The notes below the pieces were generated by a model. That model did not search any database, was not told where the DNA came from, and saw nothing but the letters and a program-made list of their open reading frames with translations. Source: Onchocerca lupi (Eukaryota; Nematoda; Chromadorea; Rhabditida; Onchocercidae). Taken from it: a DNA stretch of 64,000 nucleotides. This document shows positions 1 to 14,298 of the stretch, one piece after another; positions within the stretch are counted from its first letter, which is position 1, and each line of letters opens with the position of its first letter. The DNA is taken from assembly GCA_028564675.1 (NCBI GenBank), contig JAOVVO010000268.1, positions 1 through 64,000 on the forward strand, read 5' to 3'. Made by a program: the position numbers and the translations under genes.

Positions 1-14
1 TTTTTTTTTTTTTT

Positions 15-47
<33 letters not shown>

Positions 48-1469
48 TTTTCCAATTCTTCTCATTTCATCTTTTCTTCATTTTTCTTTTGTTTTTTCTA
101 TTCTTTTCTTTTTTTCTAACTTTACTTCCTCTATTAAATCGACATCAAATTGTCAGCATTTGTTATATCAAACAAAAGGAAAAAAGTAAAAAGAGAATAA
201 AAAAAGCATTTAAAAATTAATGCAATTATTTTAATTCAAGTCATATTACCATCATTATCATTATTATTACTCTTATTGTTATTATCATTGTTATTATTAT
301 TTTTTTATTAGAGTTATTAACTATTCTGCAATGATTATATATTAAATCTTTCGAAATAAAATGATAAGATTGCAATAAGTGAAGTAAATTTCCATTTTTT
401 TTTAGATAATTCAAGTTTTAATTTAATTAATTAGTTAACATATCATATCATCTTATCGCTTTTTTTTTTTTTCAAATTTGCTAAATATCAAAATTTTTAC
501 ATTTACTATTGTGCATTCAATTTTCTACATCCTTTAATAATAGTGACAAATTGGATGATGTAATTGATGGATAGCTTTCGTCGCTCTTTTCTTTTCTTTT
601 CTTTTTTCTCTTTTTTTTTTAATTCTTTGTTAAATTTTCAGGTAATAAATTTTAAAACTGGAAAGATACAAAACGAAACTGTACGAAACTGTTTTCTTTT
701 GTTTTATTCTTTCAAAAAATTTTTTTAAAATGACGTAGCGGGAAAGAAGCAAAAAGGACATGTAAATTTAATGAGACATTTTGACGATGCTAAAAGGAAT
801 GAAAAAAACTTTTTTGAAAAATCATTTTGCTTGTATCATCGTCTAAGATTTCACTTTTTTGCTTTTTTTTTCTCTCTTTCTACCTCCCTCAAAATTCTTT
901 GCTTATTTCATTACTTTTATCGTTATTATCAGAAAACAATAACAATATCAATAATGATAATAATAATGATAATGGAAACATTAATTGATGATGTGATTTG
1001 TTTATGCTTGTGAAATATTCAGCAATAGTAGTAATATTTCAATTGTAACAAATATTTAATGATAATGATGATAATGAGATAATAATAATAAATGCTATTT
1101 TGTTTATATTTTAAAAAAAAAAAAAAAAAACAAGAAATGAAAAATATTTATAAAAACAAAGAAAAAGAAGTAGAATATTTAATATAATTTATTGATTGAT
1201 AGAATTTTTGAATTTGCCAACTTATAAATAAACATATATCATGCAAGTAGATGTATATATGCAAGCATTTACTTATACTTATCTGTATCGATATATCATA
1301 ATATTCGAATTAATTGGTACAGATCAACATTGAATGCAATTCAGCAATTATTTTCGAAAAAATTTCATTTAATCATTTTTTTTATTAATTCATTGATTAA
1401 AAAATATCAATCAAATATGGATCAATAGACATACACATATATAAATGTGTCAAATTAGCTTGAATTTTA
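1..1469. other. Gene-free AT-rich sequence
   Basis: The window opens with a T tract running into an A tract, followed by AT-rich DNA with ATCATT/ATTATT-type simple sequence near 240-310 and 940-1090. Open frames here are short and made of Phe/Leu/Ile or Lys runs. I see no splice-framed exon. Confidence 0.6.
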
Positions 1470-1668
1470 TTTACCTCACGTAAATAATATACACGTGATC
1501 GTATCAATCTCAAGTAAGTAATATATGTGTGTAAGATAAGGATTACGCAATTATATTCGTCTCACGTGTAGAATATATACGTAAGATAACAATTACAAAC
1601 TTGTATTATTACACGTATGTAATATATACGTAAAATTACGATTGCAGTCTCAACGTACGTATGCATAT
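1470..1668. repeat. Degenerate tandem ACGT-rich repeat, about 3-4 copies
   Basis: Units of roughly 45-60 bases begin with CTCACGT or CTCAAGT, followed by an AATATATACGTAA-like core and an ATTACG/ATTACA tail. Cores lie near 1488, 1521, 1570 and 1620. CpG within ACGT stands out against the surrounding CpG-poor DNA. Confidence 0.6.
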
Positions 1669-2537
1669 TTTACATAAACTTCCACTTATATGTTAGATTG
1701 AAGAAAAGAAAAAATAATCTAACCGTTCTCTTACTTTTTTCCAACTTTTTTTTTCATCAAATTTATAAAATCATTTGAAAAAAAGAAACGGAAACTTAAC
1801 AAAAAATTTTTTTAACAAATCTTTTAAACAAACTTCAAAAATTTAAAGAACTAATTTATTGCAATGATAAATAAAGATATTATTAAGTTACATGCAATTA
1901 TTTCAATCTCTTTCCTAATCTATCTCATTTGACAAATTGGATGTTAAAAATGTAAAAAAAATAAAATAAAGCTTTTTAGATACCAAACAAACACATAACG
2001 AATGATAAAATTTGTTTGGACTATTTGTAGTATTTATTTACGTTTTGCTTGTAATAAAATATAGGAAAAATGGAAAAAAATTAAAAAAAAAAGGAAGAAA
2101 AATTAGGGATAACAGACTATTTATAGCTTTTACTTTGTTTTTTTGTTTTTTTTGTTTTTGTTTTTTTTTTTTTTTTTGAAAAAAAAGAGAAAAATTAAAT
2201 TTTCAAAAAAAATTTTTTTCCAATTCGAATCATCAATTCTTTCATTTTATGTAATGAACGAAAAGCTATAAAAATAATTAGAAAAAAAATTGCTGCAAAC
2301 ATTAAGATGATTAAAATGATAAAAAGTAAAGAAGAGATTGGGAATTAAAAAAAAATTACTGAATAGTTAATTACTGATTAGTATTTAATTAAATCGAAAA
2401 AAAAATTATTAAATATGTTGGAATTTTAATTCATTGCAATAAATATTAGTTGAAACATATTATCCAATGAGCGGAAAAGACTTGTACTTTAGCTCAACAT
2501 TTGTTTCATCTTGTAGCGCCGATTTTGTTTATCAAAA

Positions 2538-2624
2538 ATGGCGTACGTGAAGTACACGTCTAATGTTACGCTTCATTCAAGCAAGCAAAACGTCATACTC
2601 ATTGAACGTTTGAGAATAGGTTGA
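2538..2624 (+). CDS. Candidate small ORF or first coding exon (28 codons)
   Basis: An ATG in a good nematode context (ATCAAAAATGGCG) opens a balanced 28-codon frame beginning MAYVKYTSNVTL and ending ...RLRIG before TGA. The surrounding 300 bases (2460-2790) are clearly less AT-biased than their neighbours. A GT at 2620 (ATA G|GTTGAA) would allow it to be the first exon of a longer gene. Candidate downstream exons at 7242 and 10749 can be joined in frame, but nothing proves the link. I do not recognise the peptide. Chance, or a promoter region, remains possible. Confidence 0.2.
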   Translation: MAYVKYTSNVTLHSSKQNVILIERLRIG

Positions 2625-5600
2625 ACACGTTTCGTCCCTCAGTTCTTCCAATCAAGCGTTTTATCGAACATAACAGCTTTCTTACGTATTCCAGCTATTC
2701 TCAGGGAAATTTCAAAGGGAATCAGCTGCTAGATTGTTCGCGGTTTTTTACCAAAATTATCCAATTTATTTGCATGCACAGAATCTCTTCGATTAATATT
2801 TCATAAAATTTTATTGATATGAAATCGATAATAATATAATTTATTTGTTGAAAATAAAATTTATATTTAAAAATGAATGAAATCTTTCAATTTATATCCA
2901 AAAAATAAAATCTTTCAAGTATTTAATTTCCAGTTTACATTCTTCAAGAAAAAAAAAAACGATGAAAAGAATTGAGTATAACTTTTATTTTTCCTTGGGC
3001 ATTTTTCAATAAGCTTTACATATAAATGATGTCATTTGCCATTCTCAATATGAATCAAAACAGATTGTTATAATGCTGAAAATATTTTAGCATTAAACTT
3101 TACAATTTATTTTGATTTTCAAATTAATTTTTTCTTTTTCAAACTATCTATATCAATTCTGATATTTTAATTACTATAAAATATTTGTTTATTAACTATA
3201 CGATCAAAATTATTTTGTAAAAATTTTAATTCCAATTACTATTAAACAATAAATGTAATAATAATAATAAATAAGAATAATAAGTTTAGTGACAATTTAT
3301 TGTTGCATTATTTTTATAATAGGCCAATTTCATTTATAATTCAATTTGATAATACTAAAAAAAAGCAACAACTAATAATGATTATTTAATATAAATTGAA
3401 TTTCCTTAGTTTTAAATTTTCTAAATATGATTTTTTCATAAATTTTCCATTGAAGAAGATGCTAGAAATAAAGATTTAATTTTTTTTTTTTTAGATCAAG
3501 ATATTAATTTTTGTCTGATTTTATCACATTGTATTCATTTATATTCACTAAAAAAAAAATTGCCTTTTCAACAAATTTAAATAATGATTTATTAAAATTA
3601 AGCTTTTTAAATAAAAAATTTTCAAATATTACAAAGAAATAAATTTTTTTCCTTCTTTTCAAATAAATATGGAATGCAATAAATGTCTAGTCGTTCCATT
3701 AATTTTAAAATGTTTTCCTAACTTCGAAATTAAATTTTCAATTTAGATTTCCATAAATTCAGTTTATTAATAAAGTATAATACAAGAAATAAATTGTTAA
3801 GTTTAGCGAAATTCAGTATGATAATGTTAATTACTTATTATGATTTTATAAGATTCATTAAGAAAATGTGAAAGAAAACTTTAATTAGCTGAAGAATTAA
3901 TTTTTCCTTTTTTCTTTTTTTTTCGAATTTTTTATAAGAAAATTTTTTTAAATTGTATTTTTTGATAAAATTTTATACAATTTTTATTTTTAATTACTAG
4001 AAACTTCGACACTTTCAGATCCATTTATACAATATCTTTGATTTAAACTGTTCTAATAAGTTCCTTTTTAAATTAATCGTGTTCAGGTTATTCCATTGTA
4101 ATTATTGAATTTTTTTATTTTTTTCATGTTTTTTTGCATGTATCGAAAGGGAAAAAATGAAAATTGCAAATGACCGAAAAATATAATTTTAAAATAAACA
4201 ATTGTTACTCATTTTAAAACAATGCTAAAATAAATGATTTACGAAATTGAACAAAGCTAAATTTAACATCTGAAATATCATATGTGAAATTGATAAAAAA
4301 AAAAAAAAAAAAATCTAAATTTAACATCTACATGTTTATATGCATTTGGTGGAAAATTGAAATTGAAATTGAAGTTGATGTATATTTCAATTCATAAAAA
4401 AGTAACATATTCTATCAATACACGCACACGAAATGTTGACAAGTTTTTTTTTTTTTTTATTTTTGCAACTTTTTCATAAAATATTTCATTTATTTGACAG
4501 CATTTAATCGTTTCAAAAAAGAAATGATAGACTTTTCCACAGTGATAAGTTAACAAATACTAATTAAAACTTATCATCATTTATCATAATACTCTATCAT
4601 TTCATTGTTTGCAATAAATAATTTAAAGAAAAAGATTTTTGTAAAATTATAAAGTTTGCAGAAATTTTTTATATAATTAACGAAAAAAGCATTTCATCAT
4701 TTTTATTTATTATCGTATTTAAATATTATGAAAATTTTTATAATTATAAAAATAGTTTTTTATCGCTAATTTCTGTTAATAATATTAATGATATCATTGA
4801 TTCCGATCTATTTGATTTCTATTATCCATTTTGATCAATTTTCTTTTTTTTTTTTATACCTCAATTTTTATTTTGAAAAAATGCGAAAAAACGAATGTTT
4901 TCCTCTTTTTTTTTCTTCACATATTTATAGATGAATAATATATATTCCATGCTTGTGATGTTTTTTTTTTTTTTTTTTGTTGTTGACAATTTACTTCGCA
5001 ATAAACATCATTATATCGCAAACATTCGAACAATTTGAATGCTATGAAATCACAAAATTTTTTTGCTTTTTGATAAACAAAAAAAAAAAAAGAAAGAAAA
5101 AGAAAAATTCATCTTTCAAATTTTTCCATAGCTTTACGTTTTATTATTAAAAGTAGTAGAAATTTTAATATTTGATTATCATTTCAAATATAATTTATAC
5201 CATTAAATTGATTTATATTATAATTTTTTATCATTTTGAATAATGATTATCTATCTGTCTATATCTAATTCAACAAAATATATAACAGAAAAATATATAT
5301 TAATGTTGTTGCAAATAGTAGGATATTTTACTAGTTTACATGTTAATAATAATTATTCAATTATTTTTTTAATTAATAATTAAGAAAAATTTACAAGCAT
5401 AATCATTATCATCATCATTATCATCAATATGTTAATATTTCGTATTTTTATTGCCATTTTGATATTTCAATATCAAATTTCATGAATAAAAATGTCAAAT
5501 TAATTTAAATTTTATAAACAATTTTTATTGTTTTCTAATATATTCCATCGCTTTTTGTTATTCAGTAATGGAATTTTTAACTTTTTTTTTTTTGTTCGAA

Positions 5601-6604
5601 TCTAATAGAGCAAAGATTACTTTACACCTATGCTATCTGCCAATTATTTATACATATTATTCGTATAATATATCTATCCTATAAAACAGAGAATTTTGTA
5701 CTCAAAATAGATTGTCAATTTTTAATTTTAATTATTAATAATATAAAAATTTTTGTACTGAAATATTTAAAAAATTGAAATGAATGAATAGTTTCTGCGT
5801 TTTTTTTTTTACTCGTTATTAATAGAATTTATATGTTTGATTGTTTGTATTTATCTGCGATTATTTGAACGTAACATTTCATTTCAAAGCATTTTTTCTT
5901 TTAATTTAAAATTACAAATTTCAAAATAAAGAATTGGTAGAATTAATTTGATTTCGAATTTTTTATCAGTGCAATCATTATCTATCATTCTATTTCTTCA
6001 TCTTTTTCCTTTGATAACTTTGATCATTCATTAACGTTAATAAATTAAATTCAAATGCAATCTAACCCCTTTCAATAATGAATTGAATATATTTTGAAAA
6101 TTTTTAAAACAAATTTAATTGTAATGTTGTTGAATAAAGAATAGATAATTGTTACTGATAATAATAATTATTGGTTCGATAATGATAGTAAGGATAATGA
6201 TGATAATGATACCAAAAAAAAATGGTAATTTTTCTTTTTATTTTAAGAATTGCAACAGCAAATTATTTTCTGATAAATTGTTGATGATGATAATGATAAT
6301 AGAAACAGCACCGATAATGACAATAGTGATAATAATGATAATGATAAGTAACAAATAATGATAATCATATCAAGAACAACAATAAGTGATAATCATAGCT
6401 ATATCTAATCACTATAAAACTTTTTTGAAATGAAAGGATGAGTTGACAGATTGGACTATTTATCAAATCACTATGTTTACTTATCTACTCTAATCATATC
6501 AGTATTTACCTGTTTCATCTTTCTCAAGGTTTCTCTTTTTTTTATCAGTTTATCACTTCAACATTCTTTTTTTAAGTTTTTAAAAAAACTACTAACTACT
6601 CTGA
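2625..6604. other. Gene-free AT-rich sequence
   Basis: Non-coding AT-rich DNA with many A and T homopolymers. GATAAT/ATTATC simple-sequence clusters occur at about 5400-5440 and 6150-6400. Frames across them give only Ile/Met-rich peptides. No supported gene is seen on either strand. Confidence 0.55.
6155..6400. repeat. Degenerate (GATAAT)n simple repeat
   Basis: GATAAT, GATGAT and AATAAT triplet pairs recur with interruptions. The encoded frame is an Ile/Met-rich low-complexity peptide and is not taken as a gene. The array is also dense in GATA motifs, which may be incidental. Confidence 0.55.
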
Positions 6605-7115
6605 GATGATTTTTGAAATTTGATGACTGACATGTTTTGTCAATTTTTGAAATTTTATCTTCAAATGTTGTTTTCGAAATTTGATAACGAAATATTTTTC
6701 CGTTTTTTAAAATTTTATCTTTATTTTATTTTCAAATATTGATCTCGAAATATGCTGTATTTTGTTAATACTCAAAATCTTGCAATCAAATTAAATGTAC
6801 AAAATATAACAGGTGGCATATTTTGTTAATTTTTAAAATTTTACACCATATTATTAAAATTTAATAATTAGTATATTTTCATAAATTCAAAATTCTGCTT
6901 TCAAAAAACAATTTTTGAAGTGCGATAACTGTTTTTATTTTATTAATTTCTTAAAATTTTATTCCCAAATGTAATTTTTGAAATGTGGTAATGATATATT
7001 TTATTAATTTTTAAAACTTCGCATTATTTTATGTATACTGATTTTGAAATTTCATAAGTAATATAAATTTCGTTAATACTCAAAATTTTTATATTCAAAT
7101 ATAGTTTTTTAAATT
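6605..7115. repeat. Degenerate tandem repeat, unit about 60-80 bp
   Basis: A unit resembling TTTTTGAAATTTGATAACG followed by a TATTTTGTTAATTTTTAAAA segment recurs about six or seven times with substitutions and length changes (near 6607, 6671, 6740, 6815, 6915, 6970, 7040). The period is irregular, suggesting an old array. Confidence 0.55.
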
Positions 7116-7241
7116 TAAAATTTCAATTTCAACTACAACTTTTCTCATTTGATATGATAAAGAGGCTTGAAAGGTAACAAAATTTTTGCAAAAATTTAAT
7201 ATACAAATCTTGTTAAAAATAACTATTATTTCATTTGTCAG

Positions 7242-7309
7242 ATATAAAGAATGAGGACAAAGTTTTCGGTGATGATGATAAAGACGAGAGCGAAATGATT
7301 AGTAAATGA
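7242..7309 (+). CDS. Candidate acidic terminal exon
   Basis: After a plausible acceptor (CATTTGTCAG) an open stretch of 22 codons encodes a charged tail (IKNEDKVFGDDDKDESEM, then stop). It enters with one base pending, which matches the donor phase of the candidate exon at 2538. Composition differs from flanking DNA. With so short an exon, chance is a real alternative. Confidence 0.15.
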
Positions 7310-10300
7310 TAAGAGATGAAGAAAACTGTTCATTTCTCACTTTCTTCTTAACATAGATGATTTGTTTGTTTTAATCTAGAAGCTTATCACTATAATTATC
7401 ATTATCATCTATAATTGCTTATTCATGTATAAAGATATTATTACTAATACTATAGTTGATTATGTAACACACATCTATAATGATTGTTTCATTTTTAGAC
7501 GAAAAAATCGAAAAATAATTTAAAAAAAAATTTTTTTTAAACAAATATGGTGAAAGTAGAAGTAAATTTTATTAAAATTAACATTTTTTTTTTTTGCAAA
7601 TTTTGAAATGAGAGCTGCATTTTTAAGAAATTTTAGTGGAATCTTTCAAAATTCTGTTCCTTTTTCTTTTATAATTAAGTAGTCAAAAATTAAGCAGTTC
7701 GAAATTAAAATTAACTAACCATGAATAAAATCGGAATAGTTTTGTTAATTGCCATCTTTTAAAATTGTTACAGCATACGTCTAATATACGTACGTCAAAC
7801 GTACGTATATTTTTCCATAACGCTATAACCACTAAAAATTTCCACTAAACTGAATTTCTAATCTGTCCTGTATCATTCAAAACCGGATACGATTATCGAA
7901 GTTTCACGATATAAATTCAATCATTTTCGATCACTTATATTATTAATCTCATTTTAGTGATTTAATTTAATGTTTAAGATTTTTAAATTCATTTCAAAAA
8001 AAAAAAAGAATGATTGAAAAGATGGAATTTTCAAACTGAGAATAATATAACTAGCATGCTACATTGATTTTCGTAATTAAAATCAAATGTTAAAAGTACT
8101 CGTTACAGTATACGGTACATTAATCTTTCAATGTATTTTTCGCCGAAAAAAAAAAAAAACGAAAGAAAGAAAAGTTGGAAAAATTCTAAAAAAAAAAAAA
8201 AAAAAAGGAAGCGAAAAAGATGATGGAAGAACAGATGAATTATTATATCAGTTAAAGTTTAAATTTGAAAATTTTTAATGCAAAAAAAAAAAAAACGAAA
8301 AAAAAAAAGAAAAATTAGAAAATGACGACGAAGAAAGCAATAATTTTTCAATAAATTAAATTGTTTAATTCATTTCTTCGTTCTCTTTCTTTTTTTCATT
8401 TTTTTGAAAAGAATTTTTGTCCACCAAAAAATACAATCATTTTATTGATAGATAAAACTTTTCTTCATTTTTTTCTTTTTCTGAAAAGAATAATTTTATG
8501 GATTTGAATAGAATCGATGAAAATGAATGTAAAAAAAAAAAGAGTCATTTTAAATTGTCACATAAAATTACTAATTTTAACATGAAAAATTTATTCGTTT
8601 TTATTTTATTATCATAAATGGGATAAAAATTTTTAAATGTTATATGATATTTATTGGTTTTGGAAAAATGGATGGAAATGCGAGAAAGCGGGAGAAAAAA
8701 ACTTTTTTAAAAATAGAGAAAGATAAAATTTTAAAGTGAATAGAAAAAGTGGAATGATCCTATGGTATTCTTTATTTGAATAATTTTATTTTCTTTTATT
8801 TCTTATTTTTTTTATTTTTTTTAAATTTTTTTTTTTCGAAAAGTAAATGAACCCATTAATATTATAACTTTATTTCAAAATGATGCATATATAAGTTAAC
8901 GTTTTGGTTGAAGCAATTAAAATCTTTGCTTTCTAATGATCGTTTGCGTTTAAAAAATTTTTAAATAATTTTAACATTATTTTTGAGAAGATATTGATAT
9001 CGTTGATTGGTTTAATTTTTAAAATTGTTTTGTTTTTTTTTTTTTTTTTAAATTGTCATTGATAAATTTACTTTTGAGAAAACTACTTTCTAATCATTTT
9101 CAAGCTAATTTGTTAAAAGAATTGCAGAAAAAAAAGTTTTTTAAATTACCGTTAATTGGTCAATTTTGAAAACCATTCTCTAATTCATTTTCCTAAATTA
9201 CGATTTATATTGATAGTTTTGAGAATTATTTTATTTTTATTATCATTTTCATTTAAATTTATTCCTAAAACTATCGTAAAAAAGGTGGTTTTTTCCGATT
9301 TTTCAATTAATTATATAAAAAATTTAAAGAATTTCGAACTTAAAATGTATTTTTAAATAGATCGACGATATATCGGCAAATCTGATATCGATAAGGCTGC
9401 TATAAAGTGAAAAATGATAAGAGTGACAAAAACAGGATTGTGTAACGATGATGTGATTCTGTTTTTATGAATATTATTATCATTGATAATTATCAAGCTT
9501 AAATTATTAGACATTTCAAGTAAATATGTTATTTGTTTAAATTAAAAAACTAAAACTGATTTACGCAACACAGATTAATGCAATTCATTAATTATTTAAT
9601 TCTGCAGTGCAAAAAAAAAAACACCAAATTTTACCGAAACAAAATTATCAATAAATAAATAAAATAGTGACAAATAATGAATAATTATAGATAATATTCA
9701 CACAAATAAATTCCATTAATTAATATTTAAAAAAATTTTTAGTATAAAATGTTTAAGTAATTGTTTGTTGAATGCAAGTTGAAAACTTCAAATATGCTTA
9801 AAAATTTAGCAACTGATTAAAAAAGCAATCAAATTTATCATTCCATTCTTTTTTTTTTCGAAAAAAAATTTAGCATAAACTTTTCCTAATGCTATTATTT
9901 CTTGCAAAATTTTCAATTTTTCATATAAAATAATTCTTTTTTTTTTGATGATAAATTATTATCATATGAAATAATAAAATATAAATATATACATCTGTCA
10001 ATTACTTTAGCATAATTTTTGCAAATAATATTTAAACTTTTAGTGTAATATTTCATTTTTTAAATTTTCCTTTTTTTTCAATCATTTTTTTAAAATCTTT
10101 AATTCAATCCTTCTTGTTTTTCATATATTTTTTCACTTTTTATAAATAACAAAAAAAAAGAAAGAAAAGGAAAAGAAGGAAAAGAAAAATACGAAATCGA
10201 AGAAACAGTTGGTCAATGTTTCTTCTTTTATTTTTTAATTTTTCATTTTTTTTCCTTTTTTTTTTCTTCTTTCAAAAGCAAGTATACATTTCACGTGAAT

Positions 10301-10748
10301 TTTGCATGTTTTTTTTTCTTTTTTTTTTTTAAATTTAATTCGAAATTGAAAATGATTGAGTAAACAAGAATTGCAATTCAATTTCCGTCATCATTTATTC
10401 GATAGACTTAGTATATAAACGTTTCTGTAATTAATAATTCGTTTGTTTGTTTTTTTTTTTAATTTTTCCGAATTTTATAAATTCAAAATTTTCAGATTGT
10501 TTTTTAATTTCCGATTTTTTCAAAAGTAATTTTTGATTAAAATTTTAAATTCAGTTTTGTTCGAATTATTTCAAATTTTTTAAAATTTTATTGCCGCAAA
10601 TATAAATCTTAAAATATTGTAAATCGTACTTTGTTTTAATTTCTTTTCCGATAATTTCTTTTTTTCTTCTCATTATAATTTTAATTTTAAATGATATTCG
10701 TATTTGTTTTATTCTATTTTATATTTTATTGATAATCTTTTTTTCTAG

Positions 10749-10782
10749 GAAAAGAAGACTACAAATTGAGGATCATCGAAAG
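10749..10782 (+). other. Exon-like 34-base segment between consensus splice sites
   Basis: TTTTTTTCTAG precedes and GTAAAAATG follows a segment encoding either KRRLQIEDHRK or KEDYKLRIIER depending on frame. It may be a microexon of an unproven gene or a chance pairing of splice signals. Confidence 0.15.
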
Positions 10783-13700
10783 GTAAAAATGAAATGGAAC
10801 AAATGCCAATTGTTATCAGTTCAATCTCAAAATGATAACTTTAGATGACTTGAAAACTTTATTTTTTTTTTCATATTATAATTTCAGTCGTAATATTTCA
10901 ATATTTTCAAACTTTAATTTTGATATTTCAGCAATTTGAAACAATTAATAATGATAATTTTTTTCATTTAATTTCACGATGATAATTCTGTCTTTAATTT
11001 TTTTCAAATGAGAAATAGTAAAATAAATAAATAAACATTAAAATTGATTTATATGATATAATAAATTTTTGGAATTTCAGCAATTTTTGTAAAAAAAAAA
11101 TAAATCTTTTTTGTTAAAGAAATCCGTTCGTTCTTTTTGCTTTTTTTTTTTTTCTTGTTTTGATCGTATATTTATGAAATGATTAATTTAGAAAAATTCT
11201 TGACTTTTTCTATTTGATCTTTCAAATTTTTTGCATATTTTTGCTAAATTTTCAGCTTTCAAATTAATTCGAAATCTTTGTTTTATTTTAATTTTCTAGC
11301 TATTTCATATTTTCCACATTTTCGATGGAATAACTCGATACCTGTTCCTTCCTGTATACCTGTCTTCATTTCTCTTCTACCGTATCATTCAAATTTTATA
11401 GTTTATATTTACCGTAATAGCGGGAGAGAAGATGAAAATGATGCATAAATGCTTTAATAGCTATGAGTTTAAATTTTAAATTTTAAATCGTAATTTTTAT
11501 TAATAAAATATGAGTGGATATAGTTAGAAATGATTAAAATTTCAATTCACTTCATTGCAATTTTAATCTAAAATAAATTAAAGGTCAAAGATTAAAAAGA
11601 TGTGATCAATAAAAATAATTAAAATTTATGCTAAAATAAGAAGAAAAATTATTTTTATCATCTTTCTTCTCATTTTCTTTCTTTTCATTTTTTTTTTCCT
11701 TTTCTTCATTTTTTCACTTTTTCGATTCCAAAGTTCTTCGTGCTGTAAAAAAAAAAAAAAATTTGCACCAAACACCATTTAACAATCTCTTAAATGAAAA
11801 TGAAAATGAAAAAAAAAAAAAACAAAAGTACGAAAAGAAATGACGTTTATGAAAATAATTATAGAAACAGGTAAATGGTGTAAAATTTAAAATTTCTTGA
11901 TTTTTTTCGTTTTTTTTTTGCAAATTTAAAACAATAATTTGCAAATTATTCGTTTATTTAAATTTTTCCTCTTTTCTTTTCCTTTTTTTTTTTTTTTTTT
12001 TTGCTCCTTTTTTCATTGCTCAAATTTTTGATCACAAAACTTTTTTCTATTGAAAATTTTGCAGCAAAAAATTCACTTGGGAATTTTTAGCTAAATAAAT
12101 GGAAGAGAAAATGATGATTTCGAAGATAATTTATAAGAAAAAATAGAAATATTATGCAAATTTTGAAAAAAAATTTTTTTTTTTTTTTTGCAAATTATTC
12201 TTTTATCAGTTTAGAAAGAAAAAAATCCTAATATTCGGTTTTTCTTTTAAATTTATTAAACTATAATTATAAATAATGGAATTGAAATAAAATAACAAAG
12301 AATAACAAAGAAGACATAAATAAGTTATCTTTTTTTAAGGAAAAGAGCAAAAAAATTATTTTTTATTTTCTATTTTTACTTTTTTTTTCTTTCTTTTTTT
12401 AAAAATATTATTATATTATTTAACAAAAAAAAAAAAAAAAGGATTTTTTCTAACTAATTTTATTTGTATTTCTGTTAAATGAGAGAAAATTTACTAAAAA
12501 ACTTTAAACTTAAACGATTCCTATTTTTATTTTAAGTAAAAGATTAATGATAAAAATGAAAATGCAGCAAAAAAAAGAATAAGCAAAGAAGTAAAAGTAA
12601 TCAAGGTAAATTTAAAAGATAAGAAATCAGAGAAAAGAAAATATATTTAATTATAATGAGGAAAAATCTTAAATATTTGAATTTAGATAAGCTATTGAGA
12701 GAAATCATTCTTTTCTTCAAAATTTTCCAATTTTCCTTGATTTAACAATTCTGGAAACAAATCATTTATCTTTAAAAATTCAAAAAAAAAAAAAAATGAT
12801 TTAAAACTTTAAAATATCCATATTTGAAATAAATTAAACTCTTGAATTCTTTGGGTTGCACAGAGAGCTGGACTAGAATGAAAATATTCTAAATTATTCA
12901 TTATCAATTTTCGTGAAATGATATTTGAACTACAAAAAAAAAAAAAAAAAAAAAATTCGTTACTGATTTATTTAATGATAATGAAATGATAACGATGTTT
13001 CTCAAATGATGGAAATTTTTTTCATATACATACATTTCATATATAATTGATTTAATTGTTAATTAAAATTCGCTTAAATTTATATGCTATTATTAATCAT
13101 AATTTCTACGTATTTATCGTATAATAATCAAAAACTTAATTACGCAATTTATATTCACGCGTAATTTATATCATTATTGATTAAAAATTTGCGGCAATTT
13201 TTATTTCATTACTAATCATAATTTCTGCACATTTCTCATAAATTTTATACTTAATTTATGCCATTATTAATTATAATTTACTAAATTTTTACAAATCTAT
13301 TTGCATAATGTTGATGACTTTCATATGTTTAAATTACCTCATTAATTAATTAACCAAAATTTACGTATTCAATCATAGTAATACTTATGAATTACACAAT
13401 ATTCAAGCGAAAAATTGTGAATATTACAACAAATTTTTTTAAATTAATGATTGATATTTTTAAATTAACGTCATCCATTTTTTTTCTTTCTTTCTCTCTC
13501 TCTCTCTCTCTTTCTCTTTTTATGAAATTCTATAAAAGGCAAGAAAATAAACATTCATTTATTTAATGCATTTACTTTTATTCACAATATCATTTGTTGA
13601 TTTTTTAAGTTAAAAGGGAAGAAAAAGAAAAAAAGTAAAAATCAAAAAAAAAAAAAAAAAAAATTATTTCGGAAATTAATCCAAACAATTTGTCATTTTG

Positions 13701-14246
13701 ATAAAAATTCCAACAAATTTATCATTAATATTTGAATCTAATTTTGTAAATGTTATTTATTCCATCTTTTTTTTTCATTTTTTCTAAATATTTTAAAATT
13801 TTCTATTATAAACTTTTTATTTTTGTATTCATTTCTATTTCAAAATGATCATTTAGATTGTCCGATATTTTCTCAATTGAAAAATCGATTAAACAAAATT
13901 TTCGTCGATCGATAAGATCCGAAAAAAAAAAAGAAAATAAGATTTTATAAGGAATGATATTAATTGAATTTTAAATTTTAATTCGGGTCATTTTTGAAAT
14001 CTTACAATTAGTAAGATAGTCACCGGAAATACATTTTAATTTAATTAAATGTTTAATTAAAAAGAAAAAAATTTAAATATTTAATTAAATGCGATATATG
14101 CAATTGTTTATATAATCATTTGCAATTTTACGGAAATTTTTATTACGAAAAAGTTAAAACGAAAAATTTAAAAAAAAAAAAATAAAAAAGCGAAAGAATC
14201 TTTCTGTCATTAATTCCACTTCAAAGAATTAATCGTTCAAAAAGGA

Positions 14247-14298
14247 TTGATGTCATTGTAGAGTGATGTCAAGATTGATGTCAACTTGATGTCATCTT
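14247..14298. repeat. GATGTCA short repeat, four copies
   Basis: GATGTCA occurs at irregular spacing of 11-24 bases (near 14249, 14263, 14276, 14289), including the phrase TTGATGTCA three times. The last copy runs into a strong donor-like GTAAGTAAG. No function can be assigned. Confidence 0.45.

Noticed and set aside
8087..8278. Lys-rich 63-codon + frame
   Set aside because: Mostly A-tract translation, with no domain and no flanking gene structure.
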